This document shows, piece after piece, positions 1 to 9,900 of a DNA stretch of 17,296 bases. Made by a program: the position numbers and the translations under genes. The stretch comes from Acanthamoeba lenticulata. Its lineage: Eukaryota; Discosea; Longamoebia; Acanthamoebidae. The first letter of the stretch is position 1. The number at the start of each line of letters is the position of its first letter. The stretch lies in NCBI GenBank assembly GCA_002179805.1, contig NAVB01001070.1:1-17296 (forward strand), given 5' to 3'. The notes below the pieces were generated by a model that did no database searches, was not told where the DNA came from, and worked only from the letters and a program-made list of their open reading frames with translations.

Positions 1-12
1 TTATAAATAAAG

Positions 13-237
13 GCGGCGTGGGGCCGCTTGCAGAAAGGCGGGACACAGCTGTTCATCAGCAACTTCGAGATCGGTATCGTGCTGAAGCATCCCTACCGGG
101 ACAACGACACCGACTCCGATGGACAAAACGAGGGTCCAGCATGGGAGTCCAATTTGCCCTTCATGGTCCCGCCACCGGCGTATACGGAGGACACGCAACC
201 GTTCCTCCCCGACCTCTACTTTTCGTCTACTTCTTGA
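13..237 (+). CDS. TDP1: Tyrosyl-DNA phosphodiesterase, last exon (5' truncated by window)
   Basis: This is the 3'-terminal coding exon of a gene that begins left of the window. An in-frame TAA at 4-6 forces a splice acceptor at the AG at 11-12, and the exon then reads to a TGA at 235-237. The peptide starts AAWGRLQKGGTQLFISNFEI and continues to LPFMVPPPAYTEDTQPFLPD near the end. Established: TDP1 enzymes (phospholipase D fold, removal of topoisomerase I peptides from DNA 3' ends) have SKAAWG followed by a GTQLxIxSYELG strand and end in a proline-rich F-x-V-P segment just before the C-terminus. The order and spacing here match. The catalytic HKD/HKN motifs lie upstream and cannot be seen. The acceptor is not pyrimidine-rich, so the exact exon start is less certain than the reading frame. 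Confidence 0.8.
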   Translation, partial: AAWGRLQKGGTQLFISNFEIGIVLKHPYRDNDTDSDGQNEGPAWESNLPFMVPPPAYTEDTQPFLPDLYFSSTS

Positions 238-366
238 AAATATAACAAAAAAAAGTTTGGAATTCTTGCCGGTGGAGGAGGTACCACCTTAAGGTGGCTG
301 CGTACGTCCCTCTATCCTTCTCGTGAAAGCGCCAACACGACCCTCATACTTGCTTACCCTCAGACC
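238..366. promoter_or_regulatory. Intergenic gap TDP1-GST, likely GST promoter/5' UTR
   Basis: This short gap between a stop and the next start on the same strand must hold the TDP1 3' end and the GST promoter. Visible elements are an A-rich stretch just after the TDP1 stop (about 238-256) and a perfect 14-bp palindrome, CCACCTTAAGGTGG, at 284-297. A pyrimidine-rich stretch precedes the GST ATG. No clear TATA box is seen. A regulatory role for the palindrome is inference. Confidence 0.35.
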
Positions 367-2806
<2,440 letters not shown>

Positions 2807-3023
2807 TTTTGAACCTGCCAGCTCTTTGGCACAGTCCTCTGGGAGGAACGAACAAGACACAAAGCAAAAGCCTCTGGCTGATGGCTGAGATGGTGGAAAG
2901 TATTTCTTGTTCTTTTCTGCTCGGATTTTAAAGATTTGAAAAATAAAAAATAAAAAAACAAACCCGGGAGGTCTTGGGTGTGCTTGACTGAATCACTTAA
3001 GAACTCGTTCAGCAGAGTTGAAC
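2807..3023 (-). promoter_or_regulatory. WDR5 upstream region, no gene seen
   Basis: This stretch lies between the WDR5 start and the 5S terminators. On the minus strand it holds a T-rich tract (about 2937-2962) and a possible 5' UTR splice acceptor close to the ATG. No conserved protein is read in either strand. It presumably contains the WDR5 promoter and leader. Confidence 0.4.
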
Positions 3024-3033
3024 AAAAGCAAAA
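3024..3033 (-). terminator. Pol III terminator of the 5S gene (two T4 runs)
   Basis: On the minus strand, TTTT runs lie at 3033-3030 and 3027-3024, starting 13 nt after the end of the 5S sequence. Runs of four or more T are the standard RNA polymerase III stop. Confidence 0.7.
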
Positions 3034-3046
3034 GGAAGGGAGAGGA

Positions 3047-3161
3047 GGATACGACACGGTGGATTCCCGGGTGGTCGCCCACCCCAGTTACACCGCCTGG
3101 CGCAGCTTAACTTCGCTGTTCGGATGGGAAGCGGTGCTTTCTGCGCAGTGTGGCCGTATCC
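3047..3161 (-). rRNA. 5S ribosomal RNA (115 nt, loop E deletion variant)
   Basis: Read on the minus strand, the gene starts GGATACGGCC and ends CGTATCC, so the 5' and 3' ends pair as helix I with one G-U. The middle contains CCCATCCGAACAGCGAAGTT and GGGTGGGCGACCACCCGGGA, hallmarks of eukaryotic 5S RNA. From memory the A. castellanii 5S RNA is 119 nt and almost identical. Here GGCGGTGTAACTGGGG replaces GGCGGTGTTAGTACTGGGG, a 3-nt loss in the loop E/helix IV junction, plus two point differences and no terminal U. The box C region (GGGGTGGGCGACCACC) and nearby T4 terminators are intact. It could be an expressed variant or an early pseudogene. Confidence 0.93.
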
Positions 3162-3208
3162 ATCAACAATGTCTGAGCTCGTCGTTGTTTTTGTAAGCTT
3201 CGGCTCAG

Positions 3209-3528
3209 GATGTTGCATTTTCGGTTGACGATCGAGGGACCAGGCTCATCGTACTACATCTTGGAAATCCACATCTGCTGGAACGTAGAGCGAGGCGAGG
3301 ATGGAGCCACTGATCCACGAGGAGAACTTGCGCTCAGGCGGGGTGACGCACATGGCTGGGGTGTAGAAGGTCTCGAACCTGCAAAGAAGAAAGATCAACG
3401 ACGGACATAATCAGAGCAGACGAGTCATAGGGGCGAGTAGCGAGCGTGGGCTATCGTCACCAGCAAAGCCAACCTTGCACATGCCTGAACCGTTGTCAAT
3501 AACAAGAGCCTGAACCACGTCACCCCAT
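3209..3528 (-). pseudogene. Actin pseudogene with large internal deletion and frameshifts
   Basis: Three collinear pieces of actin are visible on the minus strand. First, from the ATG at 3528, [20 protein letters not shown] then DDSPRS is the actin N-terminus, but an extra G right after the start codon (ATGGGGTGAC) puts it out of frame. Second, after a TTTGCAG-like acceptor near 3378, FETFYTPAMCV matches actin residues near 127-138. Third, this is joined directly to PPERKFSSWISGSILASL, from near residue 332. The final segment still shows actin-like DNA down to about 3209 but is shifted by a small indel after GSILASL and reaches a TGA at about 3259. About 190 central codons, including most of the ATP-binding cleft, are missing. 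It cannot encode actin. It lies between the 5S gene and the tRNA locus on the same strand. Confidence 0.9.
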
Positions 3529-3683
3529 AGGTGAAGCGTGGTAGTTGTGTGCAGTCCTGGGTTGGCGTTGCTTTTCACTGAATGAGTAAAAGGGAGAGTT
3601 GTCATTGTTGGGCGGGCTTGGGTTAGTTTCTTGATTGCCTGCAAAGAGGCTTCTTGACAAGACGAACGAGCAGAGGAAACAAC
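3529..3683. other. Intergenic stretch, no gene seen
   Basis: This lies between the tRNA locus terminator and the actin relic. No conserved ORF or RNA is recognised. The part next to the relic may be a decayed actin leader or promoter. Confidence 0.4.
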
Positions 3684-3687
3684 AAAA
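3684..3687 (-). terminator. Pol III T4 terminator of the permuted tRNA locus
   Basis: On the minus strand TTTT follows directly after CACTGCCC (3695-3688), the 3' arm of the flanking stem of the tRNA locus. Placement immediately after a closing stem fits a Pol III transcript end. Confidence 0.6.
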
Positions 3688-3825
3688 GGGCAGTGATTGC
3701 GCCAGCTGTTATCGGACCACGCGCTACCACTGCGCTACCGGGGGCAAGCCCCCGGATCAGATTCGAACTGACGACCTTGGGTTTATGAGACTCTCGAAGT
3801 AGCAGCTCAGCTATTGGCACTGCCC
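3688..3825 (-). ncRNA. Putative precursor of the permuted tRNA with leader-trailer stem
   Basis: The sequence before the 3' half and after the 5' half can pair. Leader GGGCAGTG (3825-3818) is an exact 8-bp complement of trailer CACTGCCC (3695-3688), extendable by a G-U. Further inward, leader AGCTG can pair with trailer CAGCT (about 3709-3705). A T4 run follows the trailer at once. Established: precursors of permuted tRNAs in Cyanidioschyzon merolae bring leader and trailer together so the halves are ligated in circular form. I could not build a canonical bulge-helix-bulge at the 29/30 junction, so the splicing mechanism is unproven. Leader and trailer also weakly resemble degraded tRNA 5' and 3' halves, consistent with origin from a tandem duplication. 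Confidence 0.5.
3717..3791 (-). tRNA. Candidate circularly permuted elongator tRNA-Met (CAU)
   Basis: On the minus strand the 3' half comes first: 3791-3748 carries tRNA positions 30-73, with anticodon loop CTCATAA (CAU at 3787-3785), variable loop AGGTC, T arm GTCAG-TTCGAAT-CTGAT and acceptor strand CCGGGGG plus C73. After TTG (3747-3745) comes the 5' half, 3744-3717, with positions 1-29: CCCCCGG, TA, D arm GCGC-AGTGGTA-GCGC, G26, TGG. Joined 29 to 30, the halves give a complete cloverleaf: 7/7 acceptor, 4/4 D, 5/5 anticodon (TGGGT/ACCCA) and 5/5 T-stem pairs (one G-U). T8-A14, G15-C48, G18-T55, G19-C56, T54-A58 and G26-A44 are also restored. T54 points to the elongator type. A and B boxes are present in reversed order. 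Odd points: C73 where A73 is usual, G at -1 able to pair with C73, and a 3-nt spacer. The alternative is a rearranged tandem tRNA relic. Confidence 0.72.
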
Positions 3826-3895
3826 CAGAAAAAGGCCCCTTGAGAATTTAGATTTCTTGTTTTTTTGGCTTTCCAGGTTCAAATTTTTTGTTAAT

Positions 3896-3913
3896 ACAAA
3901 TACAAATACAAAT
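3896..3913. repeat. Short AAATAC tandem repeat in the receptor 3' flank
   Basis: About three AAATAC units in AT-rich DNA just past the stop of the large minus-strand gene, probably within its 3' UTR. Confidence 0.6.
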
Positions 3914-3926
3914 TTAAATTCAAAGT

Positions 3927-6900
3927 CTATTCTACATTTTCGCCAGAAACCGAGTCGGCCGAACCTGACGTGCCGCGGCTGATGTGCGTGCCGCGGGTCG
4001 TCCCCACGCTGCTGAGGCGCGTGCTGCCCCTTGTGCGGCCGCTCTCTGTCGATCCACGCGACTCGGACTCGGTCGAGGTGCGGCTTCGTGCTGCCGCATA
4101 GGAGTACCAGAGGCGGAAGACGCCCTTGCGCTTGGAGTACACCGTGAAGATGAGCAGCGTGAGCGGGATGAGCTCCACCACGATCACGAAGATGATCGCC
4201 CCCACCGCGCTCATCGTCTGATCGATCGTGCCGTAGAGCAAGAACCCGCACATGCACAGCAGCGACGCCGTGCAGATGATGAGCACGGCCGAGAACTTGA
4301 TGGTCTTGTTGCGCTTGAGCTTGGCCAGCTTCTCGCTCATGCTTCGCACCCGATGAAGCATCACCAGCACCCACACGCCGTACACTGCATATGCAACACG
4401 AGAAACGTCAGTCCACGCACGACGACGCGGGCAAGCAGAGGCACAGGCTTACCGATGAAGGCGATGGCGAGGATGAGCGCGATGGCGATGATGACCGACT
4501 GGTAGAAGATGGCGAGGCCCTTGCGCGCGTCCTTCATGTCCTCGTTGGGATCCGACCCGCTCAGGAAATAGGACGACGAGCACGACAGCTGGTGGTGGTG
4601 GTGGGGATGGTGACATCATCAGCTCAACCATTCAAGGCGAGAGAAACGAACATTGTGGACGTACATCGGTGTCAGAGGTCGAGGCCTCGAGTGCGATGTA
4701 GATGATCACCAGCGCGAGCAGGAACAGGTAGAGGAAGCTGTTGACAATGAGGAACATGATCTTCATGCGCTTGAGCACCGTGGTGGCGCCCTGCCGCTTG
4801 AGCGCCCAGTGCACCAGCTCGACCCTGTGGCAGGAGATGATGATGACCGAGCATCAGTACCGACGCCAGGCCAGAGACGCCAAACCAAACGGGAGGATGG
4901 CGGAGAGGCACGAACCAGAAGAAGATGAGGAGGGTGTAGATGGAGAGGAACAGGTAGACCGGCACCTCGCCCAGGATCACGTAGACCACCACGTTCACGT
5001 CGTTGAGCACGCCCGTTGGTAGCATCGCAAAGTAGAGAATCCGCACTGCATTCCACACATGCCACCGACGCAGTGTCAGCGGCTGCCAATGGGAGCTGAG
5101 GAGTCGGGAGGTGGGGCAACGGTACGGATGAGGATGGCCTCGATGCAGCAGTGGATGATGCGGCCCATCGAGAACATCGTCCACACGATGGACCCGAAGC
5201 TCTTGTCGCCCGAGTCCTCCAGCTCCTGGCGCTGAGGTCAGGACACAGTCTGGGGAGTGAGGGAGAGGCGTCGCGTTACGTATTTGAAGAGCCAGAACTG
5301 ATTGGCGATGGCCAGCGTGTTGGGAAGCAGCAGCAGCGCGTAGAGCCCCACCGCCAGGTAGAACAGCGCCACCGTGCTCGTGCTCAGGCTCTCGATGAAG
5401 AGCTTGCCCGCCCAGTCGCCGCCCTCGCGCCACACCGGGAAGATCGTGGTCAGCCGCGCCGGGTAGGGCGGAGGCACGACGCCGCACAGGAGGCCGTCGG
5501 CGGTGACGTGCACGTCGCGCGCGTTCATGGGCGCCCACTTGGAGTAGTCCTCATTGCTGTGTTTTTTTGTCAGTCATTGTGGGAAACGCGACACACATGT
5601 GGCCGAGCTCGATGAGTACCTGAAGGCGAGGTCGTAGGTGGAGAACCTCGACTCGAGCGCGATGTCGGACCGCAAGTACATGCACACGGTGAGGTTGGCC
5701 TAGAAAGGGAGAGAGGGAGACAACAAGGTCAGCCTCAAGGTCGCCGCGGGTGGGTTGGAGATTCGCGCTGACCTCAGCCGTGGTGGAAACGATCTGGCCG
5801 GCCTGGCCGCCGCTGGTGAGCTCGATCAAGAGGCCATCGCCGATCAATTGGCCCACGATCACACCGTGCGAGTTCTGAATACGACGATACGTCAACGTGA
5901 GACTGCGTTCTCAAGAAACGTCGCGGTGAGTTGCCGACGCGTGTACCTCGATAATGGCGTAGCCCTCGGGCTTGCTCTCGATGGCCTTGACGAAGATGTT
6001 GGACACAAAGGTCGTGTCGCCCTCCTTCTGGAATTGGGACGCCGACACCGTGAACACGCTGACGTCGACGCAGGCGGGTGAGAAGGCCAGCTCGCGGTTC
6101 CACGACACCAGCCCGGCGCCGGGCAACTGCAATCGGCCGCGACCACAGGAAGAGGCACGGAGGTCAGGCGAGAGTACTTGGCTTCAGCCCAACACCGCAG
6201 CGGGGCGGGGGAGGCGAACCGTCAGGTGGAACTCAGTGTGCGAGCACGTGCGTGAGACGCCGGACGTGACGCCCACGTCCAGGCCGCAGCTGCCTTCGCC
6301 CTCGGGCGAGTCCATGCAGGAGCAGGTCAGCGCGTCAAACAGGTTCGTCAGGCGGTTGTATCTGCGCGGCCAAAGCAGAAAGAGAGGACGGTGAGCTGTG
6401 TGGCTCGAGACTCGTCGCACGAGGTCAGCGGGGAACTGCGCACCGGCAGAACTGGTCCGACTTGAGCTGCGTCAAAAAGTTGGAGAATTGCGAGTCGGAG
6501 CTGAGGGCCGAGTAGGCGTCGAGGCTAAAGTCATTGACCAACCGCTTGTTGTACTGCGTGGTCCAGTTGCGCTGCTTCCACTCGTAGCCCTGCCACTGGC
6601 CGCCCTCGTGCCACACGCCGGAGCGCCAGTTGTAATAGGGCGTCGGGACGCCGCCCACGGCCAGGCACTCGCTCTCGTTCTTGGGCGACAGGAAGGCCAT
6701 CGTGGGCGTGCCCATCAAGCCCTCGGCATAACTGTTGCGCTTCTCATAGCAGCCCATTCCTGTGTTGTCCCCCAATGGGCTGTCCGTGAGCTCAGGCTCT
6801 TCTTTGGCCAAGGGCACCCAAGAGAAGGTGGCGGTACCGTAGGCCAAGCACTCGCTCTTGTTGGCGGCCGGGCGCATCCAGCGCGGCGTGCCGTATTTGG

Positions 6901-9900
6901 GCAGCGAGGCCAGGCAGTCGGCCTCGGAGTAGATGTAGTAGTCGATGCACCCGACGCGGGCCTGCTTGGTCCAGGCCGGGCAGGAGACCGTGACGCCCAG
7001 CTGGTCCTCGGCAAGCTGGAACGGGAAGACGCACACGCCGTCCCTGCAGTGGTCCAGACGGTTGAGCTTGCGGACAAAAACGAGCGTAAAGGGCCACCAA
7101 AAGAGGAGAGGCGAGGTACAGCGGAGTGACGGGGTCGCCCGTGGTGATGTTCTTGTGGACCAGGTAATTGGTCAGCTCGGTATCATCGCACTCGCCAGCG
7201 GCCTCGCATTCGGTCTGGTTGGCGCACGCGCCGCTCCCGCAGCTGACCGAGCACCAGGGCAAGCTCTCACACAAGGCCTGATGTCACGCTGACGTCAGCA
7301 CGTGTTCCGGTGGTAAAGAGCGAAAGCGATGGGAAGGGGGGGGGGAAGAGCGAAGGTATCAAGCGTGCCTGGTCCACGCCCTGGCCGTGAGGGTAGCATG
7401 AGCCCGCCGCGCAGGTACTGGCCGAGTCGAGGCTGGGCAGGCGCCAAGCAAACTCGTGGTTCCAGTAGACCAGCGAGCCAAATTGGCTATTGTAGCACTG
7501 CTGGAACGTGCGGTAGGCCTTGAGGATGCACGTTTGGGACAACTCGTTCCACCTGTTTGTTGGCGGCACCAAGTGGCGTCAGAGAACAAGCTCCCGAGGC
7601 GAGACGGGATCGTCTTTGGGAGGAGACATACATGCACGGCCCGTCAAAGAGTTGCTCGCAATACTCAAGGGTACAGAGGGTCGGGTAGCCGGACAGATGG
7701 CAGTAGCCATCGGTCACCACCTGCATCCCGCCAAAGGCGTCTTCCTGTGATGCGTGCGAAAGGGAGGAGACATGAACATCACCGGCCACTCGAAGAAGAA
7801 GAAGAAGAAGGAGAAGAAGAAGGAGATCAGGTGCTACCTTGATGCGCAAGTAGTCACGGTCGCCTAAATACCACGGGTTGGGATTGGTGCTGCCAAAGCT
7901 ATCGCTGAGACACGACAGTGGGTCGTAGAGCAGGTTCGCATCAAACACGCACTCCTGCTTGATATAGTTTCTTCACGGCGAGTCACCACACACGGAAGGT
8001 CAGCAACGCGACTCGACAAAGTCAACAACAACTGACGTACGAGTAGACGGAGCCTGGGAACAGCTGCTTCCAATACTCGCAACCGCGAATGTTGTCCAAA
8101 ATGTTCCTGTCGCCAACCATGTAGCAGCCTTGGTAGAGCGACACCTGGGTGTGTTGGTAAAATAGTGAAAGGTTATTCAAATTTCCGATTTTTTCTATAA
8201 ATTTATATTAAAAACAAAAGATCATTGGCCACGCACCTCAACACAGGACTCGGGGTTGTCCGGCGAGCAAAGCCCACAAAAGTGGTCTGGCTCGCTCGGG
8301 ACGACCGGGTACTGCATGTTCATGCAGTTGTCCTCACAAAACGGATCCCTGTCGCAATGTTGTTGGCCCATGAGCTCGATGCGCCTTCGAGGCACTCCTG
8401 GCCAGGAGTGGAATGGAGCCGCACCTCTTGCTGGCGTTGAAGGGCTTGATCTGGCAGGCAGCCCAGTTGCAGCTGGGCGAGCCTTCGCAGTGGCCGGTCA
8501 GCGGATACATGTCGATCTCCGGCGTGCCCTCGCACGTCGCTGCACTCAGCCGGGCCCCATTCTCGTGAGTCCAAGTCCAGGCCGAGCTTCACCCCGAATC
8601 GAAACTATTCTACGTACGCGCGGTCACGTTGGCCATGAAGATGTCGAAGAAGGCCTCGCCCTCTGACTGCTCATCTGAGGTCATCGTCGCGACGCGAGTT
8701 AGCGATAGGCCGCACGCAACATCGGTGTGGTGTGTCCGAGGTCGTACCAGACAGGCCCCAGAGCGAACGGATGTAGGTCTTCTCGTTGTCGCCCATGTGG
8801 TCCACCACGCACTGTGGGCAAGCGCGACGGCCGATCAGACAAAGGCTAGGCCCATAAGGCGGGCAAGAGAAGGGAGGCACCTGCGCGAGAAGTAGGTTCT
8901 CGGTGGCGGTGTCATGGGGCACGTGCGAGCACGAGCCGCCCCACTGGCAGGTCGAGTTGGTCGGGCAGTCGGTGTCCCCCAGGCACGCGATCGTGCATCG
9001 GTGGAAGACCGTGCAGCTCTGGCCGTAGATGCAATCGGCATCCGAGTCGCAATAGGTGCCCAGCACTTGGGCTTCGCACTCTGTCCAGTGATCGTACACG
9101 GTCTTGCCCCCAGCCTGCGCAGGTCGCGCCACGGTTTGGGGTTGGTTGCATTCGAGACAAAGGTGAGGCCACCCAGACGGGACGCACGCACCTTGACGAT
9201 GTCGGCGGCGCAGTTGCGCGTGGGATCGTCGGCCAGCGAGAGTGATTCGGCGTAGTCATCAAGCGAGAGATAGACGCACCCGGGCTCCACGTCGCACATG
9301 GCCTCCACGCGCGATTGGAGCGCTTCGTACTTGGTCACGGCAAAGGTGACCTCCCGGTCCATACAGACCTCGTCCCACAGCCTGCGCACCAAGACATCAT
9401 CGTCAGCAGGCCCATCTATGACACAACACGGGCTCCAATCATGCGAGCGCTCGTACAAGAAGTTGCAGCACGGGTCGGCCGAGGCGTTGAAGGTCGGATC
9501 GACGGATGAGCAGCGCGTACTGGGCTGCGTCGCGTTGTACGTTCCGGTCTTCCGCACAAACTGCTGCTCGGCCCACGACTGGCAGCCGACCCATCCGTCC
9601 CTGAGAGGTTCCATTCAACACACCGCGACCGTCAGGTCTCCGTCTCGACACCAATGCACGAACGAGGGAAGAAGAAGGCTTGGCGTACGAGGCGGCGTAG
9701 GCGTTGGAGTAGTACAAGAGCTCAAAGTAGTTGTCGCTGTTGGCCGTGTCGTAGAGCTTGTTGAGGCTCTCCAGGCCCTCGGCCACCGCTTTGAACTTGG
9801 CCCGGTCGCACTCGGGCTGCCAGGTCTGGAGCGTCGCGTTGGCCTCCAACAACTGCCCCACAACAGCCACGCCATTACTACTCCCCGTCTGGACCGGTTG

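Noticed and set aside
3009..3218. Minus-strand ORF covering the 5S gene
   Set aside because: It overlaps a clear 5S rRNA gene and ends in the actin relic; the coding potential is accidental.
3623..3820. 65-residue minus-strand ORF (starts MPIAELLLRESHKPKVVSSN)
   Set aside because: It is the translation of the tRNA locus. The peptide follows the T-arm and anticodon-arm DNA, and no protein family fits.
3748..3820. An ordinary, unpermuted tRNA-Met from the 3' half and its upstream flank
   Set aside because: The upstream sequence GTGCCAA cannot pair with CCGGGGG, and two of five anticodon-stem pairs fail (AGAGT/ACCCA). The downstream CCCCCGG and TGG restore both stems.
7792..7823. GAA tract as a CRISPR or structured repeat
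   Set aside because: It is a simple trinucleotide run inside an intron, with no spacers or longer repeat unit.
8385..8424. 40-nt intron giving a longer exon at 8384 in the receptor
   Set aside because: It keeps frame, but the 76-nt alternative ending at CGACAG (8349) matches neighbouring intron sizes and has a better acceptor. RNA data could still favour it.
9393..9433. Extra 41-nt intron in exon 9600-9192 of the receptor
   Set aside because: A GT...GCAG pair exists there, but the frame is open through it, and removing 41 nt would shift the frame.
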